Part shown: in pieces, positions 48,571-56,681 of the stretch
Position numbering within the stretch: position 1 is the first letter of the stretch
Layout: the number at the start of each line of letters is the position of its first letter
NCBI GenBank assembly: GCA_964569795.1
Contig: CAZMVB010000004.1
Span: 1-64,000 of the forward strand
From: JAHJDS01 sp964569795
GTDB lineage: Bacteria; Desulfobacterota; Desulfarculia; Desulfarculales; JAHJDS01
Reading direction: 5' to 3'
DNA length: 64,000 bases
Notes under the pieces: generated by a model
What the model saw: the letters and a program-made list of their open reading frames with translations, nothing else
Told to the model about the DNA's origin: nothing
Database searches by the model: none
Translations under genes and position numbers: made by a program

Positions 48571-49926
48571 TTAAGTCGGTGAGGACCGAAGCTCCTCGAC
48601 CCGGAGCATGGCCGTGGGCGCGGCGATGACCTCGAGCCGGTCGATCATTTTCAGGGCCGCGGACACGCTCTCTTCCCGGGCCTCGTGGGTCAGCATGACG
48701 ATCGGCACCGCACCGCCCGCCTGGCGTCCCTTCTGGATGACGGCCTCGATGCTGATCTGGTGGTCGGCCAGGATGCCGGAGATGGCCGACAACACCCCGG
48801 GCCGGTCCTCGGCCGAGAACCGGAAGTAGTATTTGGATGCGACCTGGTCCATGGGCACGATCGGGCGCGTCGCCAATCGGCTCCAGGGCACGCCCAGAGG
48901 CGACACCCGTCCGGCGGCGCCGACCAGGATGTTGCGGGCCAGCTCGACCGCGTCGGCGACCACGGCCGTCCCGGTCGGCTGGCCGCCGGCCCCGGGCCCG
49001 TAGAACATGACCTGGCCGACGTACTTCCCGGTGACGTAAACCGCGTTCATGGCCCCGCCCACCTCGGCCAAAAGGTGGCCGGCCGGGATCATGGTCGGGT
49101 GGACCCGGGCCTCGATCTCGCCGGCCCCCTGGTCACCCCCCTCGCTCCGGCGGCGGGCCACGGCCAGCAGCTTGAGGCGATAGCCGAACTCGGCCGCGAA
49201 TTTTATGTCAAGGGGGGTCACCCGCTCGATGCCCTCGACGTAGATATCGTCCAGCCCCACCCGGGTGCCGAAGGCCAGGCCGAGGAGGATGGCCAGCTTG
49301 TGGGCCGTGTCAAAGCCCGAGACGTCCAGGGTCGGATCGGCCTCGGCCAGACCCAGGGCCTGGGCCTGGGCCAGGACCTCCTGGTAGGCCTCGCCCTGCT
49401 CGGTCATCCGGGACAGGATGTAGTTGCAGGTGCCGTTGAGGATGCCGAAAAAGCTCTGGACCTCGTCGCCGGCCAGTCCCTCCCGGAAGCTCCGCAGCAG
49501 GGGGATGCCGCCGGCGACGCTGGCCTCGAAGGCCACGTCCGCCCCGCTCGTTTCGGCCGCGGCGAACACCTCGCGGCCGTGCTTGGCCAGCAGGGCCTTG
49601 TTGGCGGTGATGACGTGCTTGCCCCGGGTCAGGGCGGTCAGGACAAAGGTCCGGGCCGGCTCCAGGCCGCCGATCAGCTCGATGACGATGTCCACGTCCG
49701 GGTCGGCCAGCAGGCCCTCGACGTCGTCGGTGAGCAGGCCCGGGGGCAGGTCAAGGCCGCGGTCGGTGGTCGTGTCCTGATCGGCGATGCGCCTGAGGAC
49801 CAGGGGCACCCCCAGCCGGTGGGTGAGCCGGTCGGCGCTCTCCAGGAGAATCCGGGCGCTGGCGGTCCCCACCGTTCCCAGCCCGATCAGTCCCAGGCCG
49901 ATGCTGTCCCGTTCCGGGTGACCCAT
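48571..49926 (-). CDS. hom: Homoserine dehydrogenase
   Basis: NAD(P)-dependent reduction of aspartate semialdehyde to homoserine. The Rossmann motif GLIGLGTVGTA is at residues 13-23, with TANKALLAKHG, GILNGTCNYILSRM, the catalytic DVSGFDTAHKLAIL and a C-terminal ACT domain (RPGVLSAISGILADHQIS). The length of 451 residues matches the monofunctional ACT-bearing type. It is translated 24 bases after the aminotransferase. Confidence 0.95.
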   Translation of the reverse strand: MGHPERDSIGLGLIGLGTVGTASARILLESADRLTHRLGVPLVLRRIADQDTTTDRGLDLPPGLLTDDVEGLLADPDVDIVIELIGGLEPARTFVLTALTRGKHVITANKALLAKHGREVFAAAETSGADVAFEASVAGGIPLLRSFREGLAGDEVQSFFGILNGTCNYILSRMTEQGEAYQEVLAQAQALGLAEADPTLDVSGFDTAHKLAILLGLAFGTRVGLDDIYVEGIERVTPLDIKFAAEFGYRLKLLAVARRRSEGGDQGAGEIEARVHPTMIPAGHLLAEVGGAMNAVYVTGKYVGQVMFYGPGAGGQPTGTAVVADAVELARNILVGAAGRVSPLGVPWSRLATRPIVPMDQVASKYYFRFSAEDRPGVLSAISGILADHQISIEAVIQKGRQAGGAVPIVMLTHEAREESVSAALKMIDRLEVIAAPTAMLRVEELRSSPT

Positions 49927-49950
49927 GGCGACCTCCCCGGTGGCGCGGAC

Positions 49951-51126
49951 CTAGTCCGCCTGCAGGAAACGACGTATCCCCCGGATGGCCTGATTGATCC
50001 GATCCTTGTTCTCGACCAGGGCGAAACGGACGTATTCATCGCCGTACTCGCCAAAGCCCCGTCCCGGGCTGACGGCCACCTTGCCGTGGGAGATGAGCTT
50101 CTTGGTGAACTCGACCGAGCCCATCTCCCGGAAGCGTTCGGGGATCTTGCTCCAGACGAACATCGTCCCCCGGGGGGAATCGGTCGGCCAGCCGGCCCGG
50201 TTCAGTCCGGTGACCAGGGTGTCCCGGCGCTGGCGGTATTCCTCGACGATCTCCTTGACGCAGTCGTCCGGACCGTTGAGGGCGATGATCCCGGCGATCT
50301 GGATCGGCTGGAACACCCCGTAGTCCAGGTAGGACTTGAGCCGGGTCAGGGCGGCGATGATCTCGGCGTTGCCCACGGCGAACCCCAGGCGCCAGCCGGG
50401 CATGGAGTAGCTCTTGGACATGGAGAACAGCTCGACGCCGACCTCCTTGGCCCCGGGGATCTCGAGGAAGGAGGGCGCCACGTACCCGTCGAAGCACAGG
50501 TCGGCGTAGGCGAAGTCGTGGACCACGGCCACCTCGTGCTCCTGGGCAAAGGCCACCAGCTTGACGAAGAACTCCCGCTCCACGCAGACGGTCGTCGGGT
50601 TGTGGGGGAACGAGACGATGATCATCCGCGGCGTGGGCCAGGTCTGCCGGAAGGCGGTTTTGAGGTTCTGGAAGAAGTCCGTGTCCGGGGTGAGGGGCAC
50701 CGACCGCAGGTCCCCGCCGGCGATGACCACCGAGTAGGCGTGAATGGGGTAGGTCGGGCTGGGCACAAAGACCACGTCCCCGGGGCTGACCGTGGCCAGG
50801 ACCAGGTGCGACAGACCCTCCTTGGCCCCGATGGTGGCCACGGTCTCGGTGTCCGGATCCAGGTCCACGTTATAACGGCGCTTGTACCAGTCGGTGATGG
50901 CCAGCCGGAGCTTGGTGATGCCCTTGGAGGCGCTGTAGCGGTGGTTGGGAGACTTCTGGGCGGCCTCGATCAGCTTGGCGACGATGTGGGGCGGCGTGGG
51001 CAGATCGGGATTGCCCATGCCCAGATCGATGATGTCCTCGCCCGCCCGCCGGGCCTCCATTTTCAGGGCGTTGACCTCGGCGAAGACATAGGGCGGCAGC
51101 CTCTTCATGCGGCGAAAATCAAGCAT
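49951..51126 (-). CDS. Class I/II aminotransferase (AlaC/AspC-like)
   Basis: PLP-dependent fold-type I aminotransferase of 391 residues. The PLP Lys lies in SMSKSYSMPGWRLGFAVGN near residue 240. GMGNPDLPTPPHIV near 40 and SFPHNPTT near 165 are typical of the AlaC/alanine-glutamate or LL-DAP-type branch. It precedes hom in the operon as commonly seen in Desulfobacterota, which points to an aspartate-family or alanine reaction. Exact amino donor and acceptor are not determinable. Confidence 0.88.
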   Translation of the reverse strand: MLDFRRMKRLPPYVFAEVNALKMEARRAGEDIIDLGMGNPDLPTPPHIVAKLIEAAQKSPNHRYSASKGITKLRLAITDWYKRRYNVDLDPDTETVATIGAKEGLSHLVLATVSPGDVVFVPSPTYPIHAYSVVIAGGDLRSVPLTPDTDFFQNLKTAFRQTWPTPRMIIVSFPHNPTTVCVEREFFVKLVAFAQEHEVAVVHDFAYADLCFDGYVAPSFLEIPGAKEVGVELFSMSKSYSMPGWRLGFAVGNAEIIAALTRLKSYLDYGVFQPIQIAGIIALNGPDDCVKEIVEEYRQRRDTLVTGLNRAGWPTDSPRGTMFVWSKIPERFREMGSVEFTKKLISHGKVAVSPGRGFGEYGDEYVRFALVENKDRINQAIRGIRRFLQAD

Positions 51127-51155
51127 GGTCTCTCCGGACAGTGCAGGAAGTGATT

Positions 51156-51185
51156 AATATATGGCCGCCGCGTGCGGCTTGTCAA
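51156..51185 (-). promoter_or_regulatory. Promoter of the aminotransferase-hom-apgM operon
   Basis: On the minus strand, perfect TTGACA (51185-51180) and TATATT (51161-51156) are 18 bases apart, with the ATG about 25 bases beyond the expected start of transcription. Confidence 0.75.
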
Positions 51186-51305
51186 TCCCTTGTTCAGGTG
51201 CGGCGCCGGCGCGGGGGGCGACCCATCCCGGCGGAGCGACTTGATTTTTGGCCGTAATCCGTCCACAATGGCCCAACTGCTGGTCATCCCACCTGGAGAC
51301 GCCTG

Positions 51306-52892
51306 ATGAGACGATGGAACGGTTGGGGCGACGACGCGGTGTCGTATCCGGTCCCCGAGTCGGTCCGGGGGGTGTTGACCGACCTGTTGGGCCCGGGCCG
51401 GCCGCCCCGGGACGCGACCCTGGACCAGGCCGCCGCGGCCGCGCCCCCCCCGCGATTGTCGGACAGCGACCTGATCGAGACCGACGCCCGCCAGCGGCTG
51501 ACCCACGCCCTGGGCCAGAGCCTGCCCGACTGGGTGGCCCTGCGCTCGGGGAATGTGCCCGCCTTTCCCGACGGCGTGGCCCGGCCGCGTTCGGCGGCCG
51601 AGGTCGAATCCCTCCTGAAGCTGGCGGCCGAGGCCGACGCGGCGGTCATTCCCTACGGCGGCGGGACGAGCGTCGTCGGCCACCTGACCGTCACTGACCC
51701 GGATCGGCCGACCCTCAGCCTGGACCTTTCCCGGATGAACGGCCTGCTCGATCTGGACGCCGACGGGTCCACGGCCACCTTCGGGGCCGGGATCAGCGGG
51801 CCGGACCTGGAAGCGGCCCTGGCCCCCCACGGGTTCACCCTGGGCCACTATCCCCAGTCCTTCGAGTATTCGACCCTGGGGGGGTGGATCGCCAGCCGGT
51901 CCTCGGGGCAGTTCTCGCTGGGCTACGGCCGGATCGAGCAGTTGTTCGCCGGCGGCGAGGTGGTCACCCCGGCCGGCCGGCTCGAACTGCCCCCCCATCC
52001 GGCCTCGGCCGCCGGGCCCGATCTGAGGCAGATCGTCCTGGGCTCCGAGGGACGACTGGGCGTCATCACCCGGGCCACGGTTACAATAAACCCTCGGCCC
52101 GAGGCCGAGGTGTTCAAGGGGGTCTTTCTGCCCGACCCGGAGACGGCCGCGGCCGCGGTCCGCGCCCTGGCCCAGGCCCGGGTGCCTCTGACCATGATCC
52201 GCCTCAGTCTGCCCGCCGAGACCGAGACCAGCCTGACCCTGATCGGGGGCAAGGCGCGGTGGCTCAGGCGCTACCTGCGCCTACGCGGGCTGGGCCCGGA
52301 GATGTGCCTCCTGCTCTACGGCGCGGTGGGCGAGGCCCGCGTCGTCTCGCGGACCATGCGCCGGGCCGCGGCCGTCATCGGGCGATACAAAGGCGTGGGC
52401 GTCGGCCGGTCCCCGGGCCGGGAGTGGCTCAAGAACCGCTTCCGGGCGCCCTACCTCCGCAACTCGCTGTGGGAGCTGGGCTACGCCGTGGACACCCTGG
52501 AGACGGCCGTCCCCTGGGGTCGCCTCTTCGAGGCCGTGGCCGATGTCGAGGCCGCCCTGGCCGACGGCCTGGCCGAGGGAGGCGAGCGGGTCCACGTCTT
52601 CACCCACCTGTCCCACGTCTATCCCCACGGCACGAGCGTCTATACGACCTACCTCTTCCGGCTGGCCGACGACCCGGCCGAGACCGTGGCCCGCTGGCAG
52701 GGGCTCAAGGCCGCGGCCAGCCAGGCCATCGTCCGCGTGGGCGGGACCATCAGCCATCAGCACGGCGTCGGCCTGGATCACCGGCCCTACCTGGCCGCCG
52801 AAAAGGGGGAGCTGGGTCTGGACCTGCTGCGGGCGGTCTTCAACCGGGCCGATCCGGCCGGCCTGATGAACCCGGGCAAGCTGGTCGAGTGA
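51306..52892 (+). CDS. FAD-linked oxidase resembling alkylglycerone-phosphate synthase
   Basis: VAO/PCMH-type flavoprotein of 528 residues. The FAD-binding block is IPYGGGTSVVGH near residue 117, with FGAGISGPDLEAAL and SFEYSTLGGWIASRSSGQ as in alkylglycerone-phosphate synthases. The C-terminal cap has HVFTHLSHVYPHGTSVYTTYLF and SHQHGVGLDHRPYL, matching their catalytic His region. Known members exchange the acyl group of acyl-DHAP for a fatty alcohol, forming the ether bond. The next two genes (GlpD-like, FGGY kinase) also handle glycerol phosphates. A D-lactate or glycolate oxidase-like role is the alternative. Confidence 0.8.
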   Translation: MRRWNGWGDDAVSYPVPESVRGVLTDLLGPGRPPRDATLDQAAAAAPPPRLSDSDLIETDARQRLTHALGQSLPDWVALRSGNVPAFPDGVARPRSAAEVESLLKLAAEADAAVIPYGGGTSVVGHLTVTDPDRPTLSLDLSRMNGLLDLDADGSTATFGAGISGPDLEAALAPHGFTLGHYPQSFEYSTLGGWIASRSSGQFSLGYGRIEQLFAGGEVVTPAGRLELPPHPASAAGPDLRQIVLGSEGRLGVITRATVTINPRPEAEVFKGVFLPDPETAAAAVRALAQARVPLTMIRLSLPAETETSLTLIGGKARWLRRYLRLRGLGPEMCLLLYGAVGEARVVSRTMRRAAAVIGRYKGVGVGRSPGREWLKNRFRAPYLRNSLWELGYAVDTLETAVPWGRLFEAVADVEAALADGLAEGGERVHVFTHLSHVYPHGTSVYTTYLFRLADDPAETVARWQGLKAAASQAIVRVGGTISHQHGVGLDHRPYLAAEKGELGLDLLRAVFNRADPAGLMNPGKLVE

Positions 52893-54472
52893 TGACCGGG
52901 GCGGAAGGTTCCGACCGATCCGGGGCCTGGGCCGACCTGGCCCGGACGACCTGGGACGTGGTGGTCATCGGCGGCGGCGTCACCGGGGCGGGGGTGTTCG
53001 AGCTGGCCGCGCGGCGGGGCCTGTCCTGCCTGCTCCTGGAGCAGCACGATTTCGCCTCGGGGACCTCGAGCAAGAGCGGCAAGCTGGTCCACGGCGGGAT
53101 CCGGTACCTCAAGCAGGGTCAGTTCCAGACGACCTGGCACTCGGTCCGGGCCCGAGAGCGTCTGCTCAGGCTGTATCCCCGGCTGATCGAGCCCCTGGGT
53201 TTCCTGTATCCCCTGCGCCGCGGCTCGCCCACGTCCCGGGTCCTGGCCAAGATCGGCCTGACCATCTACGACCTCATGGCCGGGCGGCGCGATCACCACT
53301 ATTTGTCCCCGGACGAGGTCTTCCGGTCGTGGCCGCATCTGTCCCGGGAGGCGGCCCAAGGGGCCTATCTGTTTCACGACGCCCTGACCGACGACGCCCG
53401 GCTGGTGCTGCGGGTCATCCAGGCCGGGCGGCGCCTGGGGGGGACGGCCCGCAACTACACGGCCGCGGCCGATCTGTTGCGCACGGCCGACGGCCGGGTG
53501 AGGGGCGTGGCCGCCCGGGACGTGTCGAGCGGCCGGGAGGCCGAGATTTCTTCCCGGGTGGTCATCAGCGCCGCCGGGGCCTGGACGGACGAGGTCCGGG
53601 CCCGGCTCGGTCACCGGCCGCGTCTCCGGAAACTGCGGGGCAGTCACCTCGTCTTTCCGCGCGACAAGTTCCCGGTCCGGACCGCGGTCGGCCTGTCCGG
53701 CCCCGAGGACGGCCGGTCGATGTACGTCCTGCCCTGGGAAGGGGTGACCGTCATGGGGACCACGGACCTGGACCACGAGGCCTCCCTGGACCGGGAGCCG
53801 AGCATCACCCCGGCCGAGGGCGACTATTTGCTGACCACCATCAGGCACTGGTTCCCGGACCTGGACCTGAGCGAGTCGGACGTGACGGCCACCTTTGCCG
53901 GCATCCGGCCGGTGGTCGATACGGGCAAGGCCGATCCGTCCAAGGAGTCGCGGGAGCATGTGGTCTGGGCCGAGAAGCGCCTGGTGGCCGTGACCGGGGG
54001 CAAGCTGACCACCTTCGGCCTGCTGGCCGCGGACGCCCTGGCCGCGGCCGGACGCTGGCTGGACGGGGCCGGCGAGGCCCGAGTGCAGGAAGAGACGGCC
54101 CCCGGCCGGGACCAGCCCCTGGCCGACCTGGCCCCCGAGGCCTGGGACCGCCTGATCGGCCGCTACGGCCCAGCCGCCCGGGACCTGGCGGCCGCGCCCG
54201 GCGAGCTGACCGAGGTCCCCGGGACCGACGTCCTGTGGGCCGAGCTGTCCTGGGCCGCCGCCCAGGAGGACGTCCGCCACCTGGACGACCTGCTGCTGCG
54301 GCGGGTCCGTCTGGGCCTGCAACTGCCCGGGGGCGGGGCCGAGATCCTGGACCAGGTCCGAACCCTGATCGGTCCCCGACTCGATTGGGACGAGGATGGA
54401 TGGCGGCGGGAGATCGAGCGCTATGACCGCCGCTGGCGTCGTCACTTCAGCCCGGAGTTGATCCGACCATGA
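52892..54472 (+). CDS. glpD: GlpD-like FAD-dependent glycerol-3-phosphate dehydrogenase
   Basis: Flavoprotein of 526 residues with the FAD motif VVIGGGVTGAGVFELAARRG (residues 21-40) and EQHDFASGTSSKSGKLVHGGIRYLKQGQF near 55. The substrate-side VMGTTDLDHE and the AGIRPVV and TGGKLTTF motifs are those of quinone-linked GlpD. Oxidises glycerol 3-phosphate to DHAP. Here it can supply DHAP for the neighbouring ether-bond enzyme. It is coupled by TGATG to the preceding gene and by ATGA to the kinase. A C-terminal DAO_C-like domain is present. Confidence 0.87.
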   Translation: MTGAEGSDRSGAWADLARTTWDVVVIGGGVTGAGVFELAARRGLSCLLLEQHDFASGTSSKSGKLVHGGIRYLKQGQFQTTWHSVRARERLLRLYPRLIEPLGFLYPLRRGSPTSRVLAKIGLTIYDLMAGRRDHHYLSPDEVFRSWPHLSREAAQGAYLFHDALTDDARLVLRVIQAGRRLGGTARNYTAAADLLRTADGRVRGVAARDVSSGREAEISSRVVISAAGAWTDEVRARLGHRPRLRKLRGSHLVFPRDKFPVRTAVGLSGPEDGRSMYVLPWEGVTVMGTTDLDHEASLDREPSITPAEGDYLLTTIRHWFPDLDLSESDVTATFAGIRPVVDTGKADPSKESREHVVWAEKRLVAVTGGKLTTFGLLAADALAAAGRWLDGAGEARVQEETAPGRDQPLADLAPEAWDRLIGRYGPAARDLAAAPGELTEVPGTDVLWAELSWAAAQEDVRHLDDLLLRRVRLGLQLPGGGAEILDQVRTLIGPRLDWDEDGWRREIERYDRRWRRHFSPELIRP

Positions 54473-56052
54473 GCGACAGGCAAATCGTTTTGGCCATCGA
54501 TCTGGGCACCCAGAGCGTGGGGGCCTTTGCCTTTGATCTGCGGGGGCATCTGGTGGACGGGGCCCGGGTCAAGTACCCCAGGCCCTACGTCTCGCCCCGC
54601 CCCGGCTGGGCCGAACAGGACCCGGAGGTTTACTGGGACTGCCTGGGCCGGGCCAGCCGGGACCTGTGGGCCCAGGAGGTGGTCACCCCGGCCCAGATCG
54701 CGGCCGTGGCCGTGACCTCGCAGCGGAGCACGGTCATCAACCTGGACCACGAAGGCCGTCCCCTGCGGCCGGCCATGGTCTGGCTGGATCAGCGCCGGGC
54801 CGAAAAGCTGCCGCCCCTCCCCGGGTGGCTGCGGGCCCTGTTCGGCCTGGTCGGGGTGGGGGGGACCATCGCCTACCTTCAGGCCGAGGCCGAGATCAAC
54901 TGGATCCAGGAGCATCAGCCCGACGTCTGGGAGGCCACGGACCAATATGTTTTTCTGTCAGGCTTCGTCAACCGGCGGCTGACCGGCCGGGCCGCGGACT
55001 CGACCGGTTGCACGGTCGGCTATGTCCCGTTCGATTACAAGAAGCACCAATGGCTGCCCGAGGGCAACTGGAAGTGGAAGGCGATCAGGGTCAAGCCCGG
55101 GACCCTGCCCGAACTTTTTCCGCCGGGCTCGACCCTGGGTCAGGTCACGGCCCAGGCCGCGACCCACACCGGCCTGCCCGCGGGCCTGCCGGTCATGGCC
55201 GGGGCCTCGGACAAGGCCTGCGAGGTCCTGGGGGTGGGCTGCCTGGATCTGCACCAGGCCTGCATCGGCTACGGCACCACGGCCACGATCAACGTCAACT
55301 CCAGGCGCTACATCGAGCCCATCCCCCTGTTTCCGCCCTATCCCTCGGCCCAGCCCGGGGCCTACAACCTCGAGGTCCAGATCTATCGCGGCTTCTGGAT
55401 GGTGACCTGGTTCAAGGAGCAGTTCTGTCAACTGGAGGAGCAGCGGGCCCGGGAACTGGGCGTGGCCACCGAGGTCCTGCTGGACGAGCTGGCCGCCGAG
55501 GTGCCGCCCGGCTCGCTGGGGCTGACCCTCCAGCCCTACTGGTCCCCCGGGGTGAAGAACCCCGGCCCCGAGGCCAAGGGGGCGATCATCGGCTTCGGCG
55601 GGGCCCACCACAAACACCACCTCTACCGCAGCCTGCTCGAGGGCCTGGCCTACGGCCTGCGCCACGGCCGGGAGCGGATCGAGCGCAAGACCAGGACGAA
55701 GATCTCGGAACTGTACCTGTGCGGCGGCGGGTCCAAGAGCGATCTGGTGATGCAGATCACCGCCGAGGTGTTCAACCTGCCGACCATCCGGCCGGCGGTC
55801 CACGAGGCCTCGGCCCTGGGCGCGGCCATGCTCGCCGCGTCAGGGGTCGGACTCCATCCCGACGTCGAGGCGGCGGTGGCGGCCATGGCCCGAACCTCTC
55901 AAAAATTCGAGCCCGATACGAAAAACGCGGCCGTTTACGACCAGTTGTACGCCCGGGTTTACCGGAAGATGTACCCCCGCCTCAGGCCCCTGTACCGGCA
56001 GATCATGGACATCACCGGCTACCCCGAGACGCCGGGCGGACGTCAGCCATGA
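54469..56052 (+). CDS. FGGY-family carbohydrate kinase
   Basis: Actin-like ATP-dependent kinase of 527 residues. Phosphate-1 motif AIDLGTQSVGAFAFDLRG opens the protein, GASDKACEVLGVGCLDLHQ and GYGTTATIN mark the second phosphate loop, and LCGGGSKSDLVMQI the adenosine motif. The substrate may be glycerol, dihydroxyacetone or a glyceryl ether head group, given the operon. It lacks the usual glycerol kinase signature, so I keep the family name only. Confidence 0.85.
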   Translation: MSDRQIVLAIDLGTQSVGAFAFDLRGHLVDGARVKYPRPYVSPRPGWAEQDPEVYWDCLGRASRDLWAQEVVTPAQIAAVAVTSQRSTVINLDHEGRPLRPAMVWLDQRRAEKLPPLPGWLRALFGLVGVGGTIAYLQAEAEINWIQEHQPDVWEATDQYVFLSGFVNRRLTGRAADSTGCTVGYVPFDYKKHQWLPEGNWKWKAIRVKPGTLPELFPPGSTLGQVTAQAATHTGLPAGLPVMAGASDKACEVLGVGCLDLHQACIGYGTTATINVNSRRYIEPIPLFPPYPSAQPGAYNLEVQIYRGFWMVTWFKEQFCQLEEQRARELGVATEVLLDELAAEVPPGSLGLTLQPYWSPGVKNPGPEAKGAIIGFGGAHHKHHLYRSLLEGLAYGLRHGRERIERKTRTKISELYLCGGGSKSDLVMQITAEVFNLPTIRPAVHEASALGAAMLAASGVGLHPDVEAAVAAMARTSQKFEPDTKNAAVYDQLYARVYRKMYPRLRPLYRQIMDITGYPETPGGRQP

Positions 56053-56501
56053 CCGATCTAAATCTGATCGCCTGTTGCGGTCTTTACTGCAAAGACTGCC
56101 TCAGATTCAGGAGTCGGGCCGCGGCCCTGGCCCGTGACCTGAGGGCCGAACTGGCCCGGGTCGATTTCGACGGGTACGTCCGGGTCAAGGAGACGGTCGC
56201 CCCCGAGTTCAGGGATTACTCCGCTTTTCAGAGGGTGCTCCAGGCCGTCATTGACCTGGATTGTCCCTCGGGCTGCCGGGCAGAAGGCTGTCCCGGCCTT
56301 GACTGCCGGATTCGCAGGTGCTGTCTGGACCGGGGCCTGACCGGCTGCTGGGAGTGCGACGCCCTGGACGAGTGCCCTGAATTCGACTTCCTGACCCCAT
56401 TCCACGGCGACGTCAAAGGGAATAATCTGCGCCGTCTCAGGGACCTGGGGCCCAGTCGGTGGCTCGAAAGCCGGCCGCCCTTTTACCCCTGGTCCGAGTA
56501 A
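56049..56501 (+). CDS. Cys-rich DUF3795-like protein
   Basis: A 150-residue protein with clustered cysteines: CCGLYCKDCLRF near residue 9, CPSGCRAEGCPGLDCRIRRCC in the middle and CWECDALDECPEF near 115. This resembles DUF3795, small putative zinc-binding proteins of unknown role. It overlaps the kinase as ATGA and ends a four-gene operon. I cannot assign a function. Confidence 0.72.
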   Translation: MTDLNLIACCGLYCKDCLRFRSRAAALARDLRAELARVDFDGYVRVKETVAPEFRDYSAFQRVLQAVIDLDCPSGCRAEGCPGLDCRIRRCCLDRGLTGCWECDALDECPEFDFLTPFHGDVKGNNLRRLRDLGPSRWLESRPPFYPWSE

Positions 56502-56681
56502 GCCGGCCCCGCCTCGTTTCGGCCTGACCCCGGGGTCTTGGCCGGGTCCCGCCAACAGTTTGCCACTGCATTTCCGGCGCCCACGGCCTCTCCATACCGA
56601 GGAAATAGGACTTCCTTCAGACCGAAAATGATGGTAATTATAATAGATTAAATGACTCGTCAGCGCACTCAGGGGGTAGCG

